From Bacillus sp. Cs-700 (GTDB lineage Bacteria > Bacillota > Bacilli > Bacillales > Guptibacillaceae): 64,000 nucleotides of DNA. Numbering within the stretch: the first letter of the stretch is position 1; the number at the start of each line of letters is the position of its first letter. The DNA lies in the NCBI RefSeq assembly GCF_011082085.1, contig NZ_CP041063.1, forward strand, positions 3,520,001-3,584,000, written 5' to 3'. Both the position numbers and the translations under genes were made by a program. The notes under the pieces were generated by a model, which saw nothing but the letters and a program-made list of their open reading frames with translations, had not been told where the DNA came from and did not search any database. Below, one piece after another: positions 1 through 7,831 of this stretch.

Positions 1-1535
1 CCTTGTTGGCGGCCAGTTTCAGCAAGGTCACGAGCAATTCCTTCAGCTGTGCCTAGATTGGATCCATATAAGACAAGAAGAGGAGTTCCATGCGCATTTT
101 CGACGGGTGCTGGTGCTGTTTTCTTTTCTTTTTCAACAGGTTCAGCTTGTGTAACAAAAGAGATCGATTCCTTCCTTTGCTTCACTTTCATTTTAAGACC
201 ATCGGGTTTGAGCGTTAATGTTTCTTTCACATCAAGTTGATAGTTCGAATGATCGATAAGATCAAAGTGCTGAATAACCATACCGAGAACGAGCGTCGCT
301 TCATGTAGTGAGAATTGTTGTCCGATACATGCGCGCTGCCCATTTCCGAACGGCTTATAAGCGTGTTGGGGGATAGAAGACGGGTCTTCAAAGCGTTCAG
401 GTACGAATTCTTCCACGTTATCACCCCAAATGGATTTATCACGATGTAGTTCGGGGAGTAGAAGCGTGAACTCGTCACCTTTTTCTACATCATATTCACC
501 ATTCAATGTTGTATCTTCCTTCGCATAGAGAGAAAAGGCAGGAGCGGTTGGCCATAAGCGAAGGGATTCATTAAGAATCATTCGAACATATTTGAGCTGC
601 TTCACCTGCTTATAATCAGGAATAGCATCGCCAACGACACGGTCTACTTCTTCTTGAGCTTTGGCAAGCTTATCTGGATTATTCATTAGGTAGTAAAGTG
701 TAAAGGAAAGCAATCCACTTGTCGTTTCATGTCCAGCGATTAAGAATGTGATAATTTGGAAACGAATATTCTCATCATCAAGCGGTTCACCTGTTTCAGG
801 GTCTTTTCCTTTCAACATATGTGCTAAAAGATCGTCCTCGCCTTGATCACCATTCTTCTTACGGTCTGCGATTAAGCCATCGACAAGAGAAAACATATAG
901 TCAATATCATCTTTAAATTGTTTTTTGGAGCGTACCATTAGTTTATCTTGAACCCCTAGACGCTGTGATTGATTCATCGCTTCATCCAAAGCACGAACCA
1001 TCGCATCAACAAATTCATGGTTGGTTTCTCTGTAAAAGCTATTAAAGCGAAAATCGAATCCACAAAGGCCAATCGTATCAAGAGTTAAACGCGTCATATC
1101 TTCGGGAACATCAATTTCTTCATCATGGTTAAGGCGTGCCCACTTCTGAATAAGCTGTGTAGCAAGATCCACCATTTTATTATGATAGCCTTTCATTGCT
1201 TGTTGACTAAAGCTTGGAAGGAGGATGTTGTGGGCTTTTTTCCAATTCTGTTCGTTCGTCTCACTTGTAAATAAGCCATCTCCACCAAAAGCGCGAACTT
1301 TTTGAAGAACGGGTCCTACTTTTTTGTCGAAGCGTTTTTCATCTGTTATTTCCGATACAAGTGATGCACTAGAGACAAACGTACTGGTGCGTCCAGGAAA
1401 TTGAAACTGATAAATTGGCCCCAGTTCTTTAGCAAGTTTCATAAACGATTGAATGGGTTTTTCTTTATCAATAAGAGGAAGGCTTCCTAAAGGTCCATAA
1501 GTTTTTGGCTGTGGGAACGATTTCTTAATAGTCAA
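1..1535 (-). CDS. P450 BM3-type cytochrome P450/NADPH reductase (N-terminal part; runs off the window)
   Basis: The visible 511 codons cover a whole P450 domain and the first residues of an FMN flavodoxin domain ([20 protein letters not shown]), so this is a self-sufficient CYP102A fusion that hydroxylates medium and long fatty acids in the cytoplasm using NADPH. Seen: I-helix AGHETT with Glu270/Thr271, ExxR as ESLR, and the heme loop [12 protein letters not shown] with the ligand Cys403; the offset from BM3 (Cys400) is only 3. The start is TTG at 1535, seven bases after GAGGTG; no ATG fits this spacing. The C-terminal reductase lies beyond base 1. It follows its repressor gene by 75 bp, as in the bm3R1-P450 BM3 operon. 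Very confident in family; substrate range is inferred. Confidence 0.95.
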   Translation of the reverse strand, partial: MTIKKSFPQPKTYGPLGSLPLIDKEKPIQSFMKLAKELGPIYQFQFPGRTSTFVSSASLVSEITDEKRFDKKVGPVLQKVRAFGGDGLFTSETNEQNWKKAHNILLPSFSQQAMKGYHNKMVDLATQLIQKWARLNHDEEIDVPEDMTRLTLDTIGLCGFDFRFNSFYRETNHEFVDAMVRALDEAMNQSQRLGVQDKLMVRSKKQFKDDIDYMFSLVDGLIADRKKNGDQGEDDLLAHMLKGKDPETGEPLDDENIRFQIITFLIAGHETTSGLLSFTLYYLMNNPDKLAKAQEEVDRVVGDAIPDYKQVKQLKYVRMILNESLRLWPTAPAFSLYAKEDTTLNGEYDVEKGDEFTLLLPELHRDKSIWGDNVEEFVPERFEDPSSIPQHAYKPFGNGQRACIGQQFSLHEATLVLGMVIQHFDLIDHSNYQLDVKETLTLKPDGLKMKVKQRKESISFVTQAEPVEKEKKTAPAPVENAHGTPLLVLYGSNLGTAEGIARDLAETGRQQ

Positions 1536-1565
1536 GATGAATCACCTCATTAGTAATTTTTGGAT

Positions 1566-1583
1566 CGGAATGAACGTTCATTC
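1566..1583. promoter_or_regulatory. BM3R1-type operator between repressor and P450 genes
   Basis: CGGAATGAACGTTCATTC contains a perfect 16-bp palindrome and matches 18 of the 20 bases of the BM3R1 operator known from the Priestia megaterium P450 BM3 system. It lies 31 bp upstream of the P450 start codon. Known: BM3R1 is released by fatty acids and some drugs. Inferred: the same control here. Confidence 0.85.
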
Positions 1584-1610
1584 ATTATCTTGTATGAAGA
1601 GACTTGCTCT

Positions 1611-2153
1611 TCATTGATGGGATCTAACTGAGTCCCATAAGCATTCTTCAATATTTGACAGGAGCTCTGGATCTGGATCGAGCTCACCTGCTCTTACAAG
1701 GTTCTGAAGTTCAAGAAATGCGCCATATACAATAGCGATTAGGGCTTCAGAAGGCAGGTTTCGAATAACAGCATGTTGTTTACCAGTATCAAAGAAATTT
1801 CTTAATAAGTTCAGCAATTGATCAAAATCAGTCCGACTTTGTTGATCCAAAAAGTGAGATGCACTATGTTTTTTAATAAAATATAGTGCGTGTTCATTCT
1901 GGTTTGTAAACAAAATCATTGCCTTAAAAATATGATGAAACTGATTCCGTATAGGCTTATGAAATGGAAATTGATCCTTAATCGTATTTGTAAATGTTTC
2001 TACATAATCTTGAAAGAGAGTGTTAACAAGAACCTCTTTATTCTCGAAATAACGATAGATGGTGCCTGCTCCAACATTTGCGGAAGTGGCAATCATCGGA
2101 ACTGTGGTTGCATTGAACCCTCGCTCTGCAAATAAAGCAAGAGCGCTTGTCAT
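1611..2153 (-). CDS. TetR-family repressor, BM3R1/FatR-like
   Basis: The N-terminal HTH (ALALFAERGFNATTVPMIA ... GAGTIYRYFENKE) and the C-terminal part (FFDTGKQHAVIRNLPSEALIAI) resemble BM3R1 throughout, so it should repress the adjacent P450 gene and itself and respond to fatty acids. The first ATG is used here, but it removes most of helix 1 of the HTH. The frame stays open upstream and an ATT codon at 2177-2175, eight bases after GAGAGGGG, would restore the missing eight residues (IQTKRESI); no ATG, GTG or TTG is available there. Operators flank it on both sides. Family call is firm; the start is open. Confidence 0.9.
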   Translation of the reverse strand: MTSALALFAERGFNATTVPMIATSANVGAGTIYRYFENKEVLVNTLFQDYVETFTNTIKDQFPFHKPIRNQFHHIFKAMILFTNQNEHALYFIKKHSASHFLDQQSRTDFDQLLNLLRNFFDTGKQHAVIRNLPSEALIAIVYGAFLELQNLVRAGELDPDPELLSNIEECLWDSVRSHQ

Positions 2154-2208
2154 AATGCTTTCTCGTTTCGTTTGAATTGTTACGAGCCCCTCTCTAAAAA
2201 AATAATAC

Positions 2209-2226
2209 GGAATGAATATTCATTCC
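2209..2226. promoter_or_regulatory. Second BM3R1-type operator, upstream of the repressor gene
   Basis: GGAATGAATATTCATTCC is a perfect 18-bp palindrome. It differs from the site at 1566 only in the central bases. Its place about 32 bp upstream of the repressor ribosome-binding region indicates autoregulation of the repressor-P450 operon. Confidence 0.8.
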
Positions 2227-2404
2227 TTTCTCATTTTAAACCTATTGGAAAAGCTTAACAATAAAGCAGAGGTCCTAAAAAGATTGAAGATCCTGTTAAC
2301 TAGAGGGTCTAATCCCCTATTTTAATGTTAAAAAATGGTATGAAACGGCATATGAAAGAACAATTTCCATCTGAGAAGTGTACTCCCGTTTGTTGTATCC
2401 TTAT

Positions 2405-2447
2405 AAATCAGTGGAGGCTTCTTACTAGTAAAAGCCTCCACTGATTT
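2405..2447. terminator. Strong hairpin, 3' of the minus-strand metalloprotease-like gene
   Basis: Sixteen-base perfect inverted repeat (arms 2405-2420 and 2432-2447, 11-base loop). The T tract is weak on both strands, so it may act as terminator or as an mRNA-stabilising end. Confidence 0.6.
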
Positions 2448-2458
2448 TCACTATTTAT

Positions 2459-2938
2459 TTAGTCGATTGGATCTTGCGCTTTTCCGTATCGAATGACATC
2501 GATAATCGCCATGCCATCACTCGGTTTACCGGCATCATTTCGATAAGGCATTAGGGAGAAGAAAATAAAATAAATCGAGAAGTAAGTAAATTGATAGAAA
2601 AAGAGATCAACTGGAAGGATGTCAGCATAAATTAATGCGTTTAGAATGAGAATAACAATAATGTTGAATAGACTACCAGCCGCATAAATGGCAACATGAG
2701 CCCAAGTTTTGTTATAGCTTAAATCTTCGTATTGGCACCAGCCTTCCATAAAATATTTCTTTTTTACTTCAAGAGGACCGATATGAAAAATGGTCTTCCC
2801 AGTACCGATACAGAATTTGATTTTGCCTCCAAAAACTCTTGCTACAAGAACATGGCCAGCTTCGTGTAGGAGAGTGATGATTGGTAATATGATAAAAAAG
2901 TTCACGAAGAACATTGGAATATCACTTAAAGTAAACAT
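2459..2938 (-). CDS. Small membrane zinc-metalloprotease-like protein (M50-like)
   Basis: A 159-residue protein with about four hydrophobic segments. The first carries LLHEAGHVLVA, an HExxH zinc-binding motif placed within the membrane as in site-2 proteases. A classical distant Asp motif (LDG/NxxPxxxLDG) of S2P is not evident; a late Asp-rich stretch (YRNDAGKPSDGMA) could supply the third ligand. It stands alone, with a hairpin downstream, so its substrate is unknown. Bacillus genomes carry many such short M50-like proteins; the protease activity is inferred only from HExxH. Confidence 0.6.
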   Translation of the reverse strand: MFTLSDIPMFFVNFFIILPIITLLHEAGHVLVARVFGGKIKFCIGTGKTIFHIGPLEVKKKYFMEGWCQYEDLSYNKTWAHVAIYAAGSLFNIIVILILNALIYADILPVDLFFYQFTYFSIYFIFFSLMPYRNDAGKPSDGMAIIDVIRYGKAQDPID

Positions 2939-3074
2939 TGAGAACCTCCAAATAAATCGTTTAATAATCGCTCTTTTTGTAAATAGTACACTGAGATAGT
3001 GCGTTCCCGATTAAAGGAATTCCAAACATGTATGAAGAAGTTTCTTTCAGATATGAGCAATAAAAGCATGTGGG

Positions 3075-3103
3075 TTGCTGAAAAATGAAAAAGGGTTTAT
3101 GAT
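3075..3103 (+). promoter_or_regulatory. Sigma-A promoter of the CstB-like gene
   Basis: TTGCTG (3075-3080), 17-base spacer, TATGAT (3098-3103). Start of transcription would fall near 3110, directly on the inverted repeat at 3113-3126, as expected for repression. Confidence 0.65.
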
Positions 3104-3112
3104 GGTTGTAGA

Positions 3113-3126
3113 TACCCCGAGGGGTA
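3113..3126. promoter_or_regulatory. CsoR/CstR-type operator
   Basis: TACCCCGAGGGGTA: six-base arms around a two-base centre. CsoR-family repressors (CsoR for Cu, CstR for persulfide) bind short TACCC/GGGTA repeats of this form. In front of a persulfide dioxygenase gene, CstR is the natural candidate; the repressor gene itself is not in the window. Confidence 0.6.
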
Positions 3127-3157
3127 ATTTAAAAACTGTTACTAGGAGGATAATGAC

Positions 3158-4567
3158 ATGTATTTACGTACGTTTTTTGATGAAAAATTGGCACAGTATT
3201 CTTATATGATTGGCTGTCAACGAACTGGTGAAGCGCTTGTAATTGATCCAGCGCGAGACGTTACACCGTATTTAGAAACAGCGAAAAAGGAAGGCTTTCA
3301 TTTAGCGGCAGCAGCAGAGACGCACATTCATGCTGACTTTGTCTCAGGCGCAAGACAACTAGCTGAAAAGCATGACGTAAAGCTGTACTTATCCGATGAG
3401 GGAGATCAAGACTGGAAATATGGTTATCTCGATGGTTTGAATGTGGAACTTGTAACTGATGGTTCTATAATTCATGTAGGTAACGTTGAACTTCGTGTCA
3501 TGCATACCCCTGGGCATACCCCGGAAAGTATTTCGTTCGTTCTTACAGATCGTGGAGGCGGCTCTGAGGTACCAATGGGAATTTTCACTGGTGATTTTGT
3601 ATTCGTAGGTGATATTGGTCGCCCGGATCTGCTTGAAAAAGCCGCCGGAGCTGTTGGTACAGCTGAAACGGGAGCAAAATCAATGTTCAAATCGCTACAA
3701 AAATTTAAAGAGCTACCAGAATTTATAACAGTCTGGCCTGGTCACGGCGCAGGTAGCGCATGTGGAAAGTCACTTGGTGCTGTTCCTCAGTCAACAGTTG
3801 GTTATGAACTTCGCAATAACTGGGCATTGAAGGAAGAGAAGGAAGAGACATTCGTCAAAGAACTATTAAATGAACAGCCTGAAGCTCCAACGTACTTTGC
3901 TGTGATGAAGAAAGTAAATAAAGAAGGCCCAAACGTCTTAACAGGTGAAGAACTTGAAAAGGTTGAAAGTGTTGATGAAGTTCGTGCGCTTGCAACGAGT
4001 GGGAATACGACAATCGTGGATACGCGACCAGCAGAGGATTTTGCGGATGGACATATTGATGGCGCGATTAACCTTCCATTCAATAAAGCATTTACGAACT
4101 GGTCAGGTTGGGTATTAAATTATGAAAGAGACTTGCTTCTTATCGCAGAGGATGATCAAAAAGAAGAGATTGTAAAAGCATTACACTCCATTGGCATTGA
4201 TCGGATCAAAGCATACGCTGGTCCTGAGCTTCTCTCTCAATGGGATGATCTTGAAGGCTATTCCTTTGTGACAACGGAAGAATTGAAAGATGTTTATGAT
4301 AAAGAAGACGTTTATGTGGTAGATATTCGAAAAGAAAACGAATGGAATGCGGGCCACATCCCTGGGGCCAATCATCACATGCTTGGCTATTTAGAAGATC
4401 AAGCGAAGGATATTCCAGAAGATAAAACAGTGGTGGTGCACTGCCAATCAGGAACTCGTTCAGCAATTGGAACAAGTTTACTGCAGTCCCTTGGTTTCAA
4501 GGACATTTTGAACTATAGCGGTGGTTTTGCTGCATGGGAAAAAGACGGAGATAAAATTGAGAAATAA
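3158..4567 (+). CDS. Persulfide dioxygenase-sulfurtransferase, CstB-like (MBL plus two rhodanese domains)
   Basis: Residues 1-240 form an MBL-fold ETHE1-like domain with HxHxD (His56, His58, Asp60), a C-x-x-x-x-G-E-A-x-x-x-D-P start typical of the family and the HTPGHTPES motif. Residues about 270-360 are a rhodanese-like domain without a catalytic Cys; residues about 375-469 are a rhodanese domain with active Cys429 in HCQSGTRS. This order matches CstB (444 residues in Staphylococcus), which oxidises glutathione- or coenzyme-type persulfides and releases thiosulfate during sulfide detoxification. Alone in its transcript, with promoter, operator and a strong terminator. RBS AGGAGG sits 8 bases before the ATG. 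CstB-like function is well supported; the persulfide substrate in this cell is inferred. Confidence 0.88.
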   Translation: MYLRTFFDEKLAQYSYMIGCQRTGEALVIDPARDVTPYLETAKKEGFHLAAAAETHIHADFVSGARQLAEKHDVKLYLSDEGDQDWKYGYLDGLNVELVTDGSIIHVGNVELRVMHTPGHTPESISFVLTDRGGGSEVPMGIFTGDFVFVGDIGRPDLLEKAAGAVGTAETGAKSMFKSLQKFKELPEFITVWPGHGAGSACGKSLGAVPQSTVGYELRNNWALKEEKEETFVKELLNEQPEAPTYFAVMKKVNKEGPNVLTGEELEKVESVDEVRALATSGNTTIVDTRPAEDFADGHIDGAINLPFNKAFTNWSGWVLNYERDLLLIAEDDQKEEIVKALHSIGIDRIKAYAGPELLSQWDDLEGYSFVTTEELKDVYDKEDVYVVDIRKENEWNAGHIPGANHHMLGYLEDQAKDIPEDKTVVVHCQSGTRSAIGTSLLQSLGFKDILNYSGGFAAWEKDGDKIEK

Positions 4568-4570
4568 TCT

Positions 4571-4606
4571 AAAAAGAGCGTAAAGCCACTGCTTTACGCT
4601 CTTTTT
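4571..4606. terminator. Bidirectional terminator between convergent genes
   Basis: Sixteen-base arms (4571-4586 and 4591-4606) with loop CACT and A/T tracts on both sides serve the CstB-like gene on the plus strand and the MFS gene on the minus strand. Confidence 0.9.
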
Positions 4607-4607
4607 C

Positions 4608-5771
4608 TTATGCACTCATTTCCGTTTCTAACGTAGCCGGTTTAGGCTTTATTAGCATTAATCCAATCCCTCCAACACTAAGGACAGCTGCAACGAGGAA
4701 CGGTGCGTGAGCTGATACTCCCTGGCCGATCAAGCCAGAAAGAACTGGGGCAATTGCAGCACCGAGCCAGCGGAGGAAATTGTATCCTCCTGACGTTATG
4801 CTTCTTTCATATGGAGAAACTTCCATCACGTAGCTTGTAAAGAGGGCGTTATTGAGTCCTGAAGCAAGTCCTGAAACGATAACCACAGTAATCAGAAGTG
4901 GTGTCGTTGGAACAACAAATAGTAAGGCTAGTAAGAGAGCAAATATCAGTAGGCTATAAGGAAGAATCTTCTTCGGTAGAAACTTTTTCTCAAGTTGGTG
5001 ACTTAGAATGGCTGAACCGTAGGCGAGCATTAATCCCCACCCAAAGAATACAAATCCAATCTGAATCGCATTAAGTCCGATAATGAGTGGCGTATAAGCC
5101 AGCACTACGAAAAACCCGTAGTAATAGAGCATCGCTGCAAGAGCGGACGTTAGGAATGGTTTGAATGAAAAGAGCCCTTTTAACTCATTCATTCCAACAG
5201 GTTTACGTTTTTGTTTGCCATTTGGTTCAAACACAAAGAAGAGAACAAGGCAAAATGCAGCTAAAATTAGGATCGACGTTGCAAAGAAAGGAAATCTCCA
5301 TGAATAACCACCGAGAACACCACCTACAAGGGGTCCGCCTGCCATTCCTAGTCCAATCGCTGCCTCATAGTAGCCAACGGCTTTTTGTGGGTCTTTAGAT
5401 AAAGCGATTAATAACGTCATGGCTGTCGCGAAGAACATAGAATTACCAAATCCCCAACCTGCTCTAAAAATAGAGAGACTTGCGATTCCGTTTGAAAGCG
5501 CACAGAGGAGGGCAAAGACGGTCACAATACATAACCCAAATACCATCATGCGCTTATCACCAAATCGACTTGCAAAAATACCGGCTGGAATCATCATAAT
5601 TGCCATTGTTAAAATGTAGGCAGTAAACAGCATCTCTACTTGCCAGTGGTTTGCACCAATTTGTTCCGCAATCGTTGGAAGTATCGGATCGACAATTCCT
5701 ATACCCATAAAAGCAAGAAAGGTTGCTGCAATTGTAATCCACCGGGCTTTTGTGAATTTCTTCTCATTCAT
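4608..5771 (-). CDS. MFS transporter, DHA1-type drug/metabolite efflux
   Basis: A 387-residue protein with 12 predicted membrane segments. The conserved loop between TM2 and TM3 reads GIFASRFGDKRMM (MFS motif A) and TM5 carries a GMAGGPLVGGVLGG motif C typical of antiporters. I start at ATG 5771 because AGGAGG lies nine bases before it; the longer frame from 5801 would run through that ribosome binding site. A TetR gene is transcribed divergently 230 bp away and probably controls it. Substrate not predictable. Confidence 0.85.
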   Translation of the reverse strand: MNEKKFTKARWITIAATFLAFMGIGIVDPILPTIAEQIGANHWQVEMLFTAYILTMAIMMIPAGIFASRFGDKRMMVFGLCIVTVFALLCALSNGIASLSIFRAGWGFGNSMFFATAMTLLIALSKDPQKAVGYYEAAIGLGMAGGPLVGGVLGGYSWRFPFFATSILILAAFCLVLFFVFEPNGKQKRKPVGMNELKGLFSFKPFLTSALAAMLYYYGFFVVLAYTPLIIGLNAIQIGFVFFGWGLMLAYGSAILSHQLEKKFLPKKILPYSLLIFALLLALLFVVPTTPLLITVVIVSGLASGLNNALFTSYVMEVSPYERSITSGGYNFLRWLGAAIAPVLSGLIGQGVSAHAPFLVAAVLSVGGIGLMLIKPKPATLETEMSA

Positions 5772-5866
5772 TCCATTTAACCTCCTATAAAAATCGTTCA
5801 AAAAAGAACAACGGTTGTTATTTATCTCACCTTAAGGGGAAATAAAACCCACTCTGATGAAAGTTT

Positions 5867-5968
5867 CACTTTATACAACAAGTGTCGTAAAATATTTTAA
5901 CAGAGCCATGAAATTGAGCAATAATCAAGTTTTCGAAGAACGTGGTCTAAACGACAAGTTATAAAGTG
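5867..5968. promoter_or_regulatory. Candidate operator region between MFS and TetR genes
   Basis: CACTTTATA at 5867-5875 is repeated inverted as TATAAAGTG at 5960-5968, each next to an ACAAG-type stretch (ACAACAAGTGTCG; CGACAAGT). Two inverted copies of a composite site in the divergent gap suggest binding of the TetR regulator, but the match is imperfect. Confidence 0.35.
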
Positions 5969-6003
5969 TTGTTGAGAAAAAGTTTAATTTGGAGGAGATT
6001 TTT

Positions 6004-6603
6004 ATGAGAAAAAAGGAAGACCCGCGCGTTACGCGAACTCGAAAGCTCTTGCAAGATTCGTTTATCCATCTGATGTCAGTAAAAGAATATGAGAAAATCA
6101 CGATTGCCGATATTACAACAGAAGCAACGGTTAACCGCGCTACTTTTTATTTGCATTATCAGGATAAAGAAGAGTTACTACTTCAAACGGTTGATGAAAT
6201 GCTTCGGCAGCTGTTTGGCGAGGCACTGATTATTCCTCCTGGTAATTTATCAATTGATGAACTTCAGCGTTATATCGCAGAACATATTTTCTCAAGTATT
6301 GCAGAATACGATAAATTCTTTCACGTGATGTTAATCAAAAAAGGAATGCCGAACTTTCTTGATCACATGCGTAGCTTCTTCTTTGATTTCTATGACAATC
6401 GAATTGCAAAGGGGAGATTCGATCCTCTCCCGTTACCAAGTGAAGTGATCGCAAGCTATATCGCATCTGCTTATACAGGCATGATTTCCTGGTGGCTTGA
6501 AAATGAGATGCCTTATACACCGAAAGAGATGGCTGAGCAAATGATTCAGTTAAATCAGAAGGGACCTACGGGGATATTGAAAATGCATGTAAGGAAGCCT
6601 TGA
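6004..6603 (+). CDS. TetR/AcrR-family transcriptional regulator
   Basis: A 199-residue regulator: N-terminal HTH (residues about 8-55, TIADITTEATVNRATFYLHYQDKEEL) and a C-terminal ligand domain ending in ISWWLENEMPYTPKEMA, the pattern of the TetR C-terminal subfamily common in Firmicutes. ATG 6004 follows GGAGGAG; the TTG at 5989 would overlap that site. It is divergent from an MFS exporter gene, so it is the likely local repressor of that exporter. Ligand unknown. Confidence 0.88.
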   Translation: MRKKEDPRVTRTRKLLQDSFIHLMSVKEYEKITIADITTEATVNRATFYLHYQDKEELLLQTVDEMLRQLFGEALIIPPGNLSIDELQRYIAEHIFSSIAEYDKFFHVMLIKKGMPNFLDHMRSFFFDFYDNRIAKGRFDPLPLPSEVIASYIASAYTGMISWWLENEMPYTPKEMAEQMIQLNQKGPTGILKMHVRKP

Positions 6604-6618
6604 AGAGAGTACGGTGTG

Positions 6619-6647
6619 TTGACAGAAAATTCAATTCATTGTAATCT
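6619..6647 (+). promoter_or_regulatory. Sigma-A promoter of the csiD-lhgO transcript
   Basis: TTGACA (6619-6624), 17-base spacer, TAATCT (6642-6647). A near-consensus promoter placed about 215 bases before the csiD start, so the mRNA has a long leader. Confidence 0.7.
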
Positions 6648-6653
6648 TAACTT

Positions 6654-6861
6654 ACTAGCTCATACTTCCCTTTAGAAAGGCATCCCCTTTCAAATTCAGG
6701 ACAGTAGGGCATCGACTGAATGATAACAATCACAATAACTGATAAAACTGTTGAAGCTCTTGCCAGAGTTTCGTGCGCAGTTTAAAGCCAGTATATTTTT
6801 TCCGTAGGACGGGAGAAGTGTGCTGGCTTTTTTGTTTTTCTTGTCATTCTACAAACAATAA
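6654..6861 (+). promoter_or_regulatory. Long structured leader with terminator ahead of csiD (attenuator candidate)
   Basis: The leader contains a hairpin AAACTG (6745-6750)/CAGTTT (6778-6783) enclosing GAAGCTCT (6753-6760)/AGAGTTTC (6765-6772). Directly after it comes a terminator-like stem AAAGCCAG (6784-6791)/CTGGCTTT (6823-6830) followed by a run of T. GCCAG occurs twice (6762-6766 and 6787-6791), so the 3' arm CTGGC has two possible partners. I do not recognise a known riboswitch class. A plain terminator of the upstream TetR gene is the alternative, though the promoter at 6619 argues against it. Confidence 0.45.
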
Positions 6862-6878
6862 AAGGAGAGATGCGTGCA

Positions 6879-7811
6879 ATGGAACTTACAAGGATGAAGC
6901 AGGACGAAAGAAGTGTGAAAAAAGGTAAAGGGTATGAGATTAAACCGAGTGCAGTTCATGAACGACTTTATGTAGTGGAGCTGGAAGAGGGAGTGATCAC
7001 TCGTTTTTTTGAAGACGTTCGTGAGATTAGTAGTCAGCAGTTAGCGTATATCCCTTACATGCGATTTATTTTGACAGAGAAGCTCTCACGGCTTCTAGAT
7101 GAAAACTTTCAAAAAGCGGTTCGAGCAATTCTCCATGATCGACAGACGGGTGGATTTACCGTTGGGGTTAACAAGCAAACGACTGATCCAGAGGACTATG
7201 TAAAGTTTTCAACCGCATTTTCTCACCTTGTTGGCATTCCTAATTTCGATGCGATGTCCGGAAATTACTATGCTCGCTTTTCAGTGAAACATACGGATAC
7301 GAGTGATTCTTATCTTCGTCAGGCGTATCGTCTTTTTACACTCCATACAGATGGAACATATGTAGATGAAGCGACGGACTGGTTGTTGATGATGAAGTTT
7401 GAGGAGCAACATGCGGTTGGCGGACGTTCGCGACTTCTTCATCTTGATGATTGGGAAGAGCTTGAGCGGTTTTATCAGCACCCGATGGCATCACAGCGAT
7501 TGATTTATAAGGCACCGCCAAGCAAAAATGTCGTGAAGGAAGTTTTCCGTACAACGTTCTATGAACAAAACAATGAACCTTGTATTTGTTTTATCGATCA
7601 GTTCGTTCATCCAGAAAACATTGCGCAGGCAACTTATTTACAGGAATTATCACGTTCAATGGAGAATTCTTCTGCCACAAAAGGACTTGAGCTACCAGCA
7701 GGAGAACTGATTATGTTAAATAACCGATTCTGGCTTCATGGAAGAGAAGCCTTTGAAGAAAATACTGGACTTCACAGAGAGCTTTTACGCCAGCGTGGTC
7801 GATTTGCTTGA
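6879..7811 (+). CDS. csiD: Glutarate 2-hydroxylase (CsiD/GlaH family), Fe(II)/2-oxoglutarate dioxygenase
   Basis: CsiD/GlaH hydroxylates glutarate to L-2-hydroxyglutarate with O2 and 2-oxoglutarate. Seen: the metal motif HTDGTYVD (His155, Asp157), a distal His (about 287) in FWLHGREAF, and the C-terminal arginine-rich LHRELLRQRGRFA, all as in E. coli CsiD (325 residues; here 310). AAGGAG lies 11 bases before ATG 6879; the ATG at 6870 is only two bases from it and is less likely. It is followed 20 bp later by lhgO, the enzyme that consumes its product, which fixes the pathway: glutarate to 2-oxoglutarate via L-2-hydroxyglutarate, usually as part of lysine/cadaverine breakdown. No gabDT-type genes are nearby. 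Confidence 0.93.
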   Translation: MELTRMKQDERSVKKGKGYEIKPSAVHERLYVVELEEGVITRFFEDVREISSQQLAYIPYMRFILTEKLSRLLDENFQKAVRAILHDRQTGGFTVGVNKQTTDPEDYVKFSTAFSHLVGIPNFDAMSGNYYARFSVKHTDTSDSYLRQAYRLFTLHTDGTYVDEATDWLLMMKFEEQHAVGGRSRLLHLDDWEELERFYQHPMASQRLIYKAPPSKNVVKEVFRTTFYEQNNEPCICFIDQFVHPENIAQATYLQELSRSMENSSATKGLELPAGELIMLNNRFWLHGREAFEENTGLHRELLRQRGRFA

Positions 7812-7831
7812 GTTGAATTGGAGGAAACAGC

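Noticed and set aside
6654-6861. Lysine riboswitch before csiD
   Set aside because: The leader is too short and lacks the conserved lysine-aptamer segments (AGAGGTGC, AGGGGAG, GCCG).
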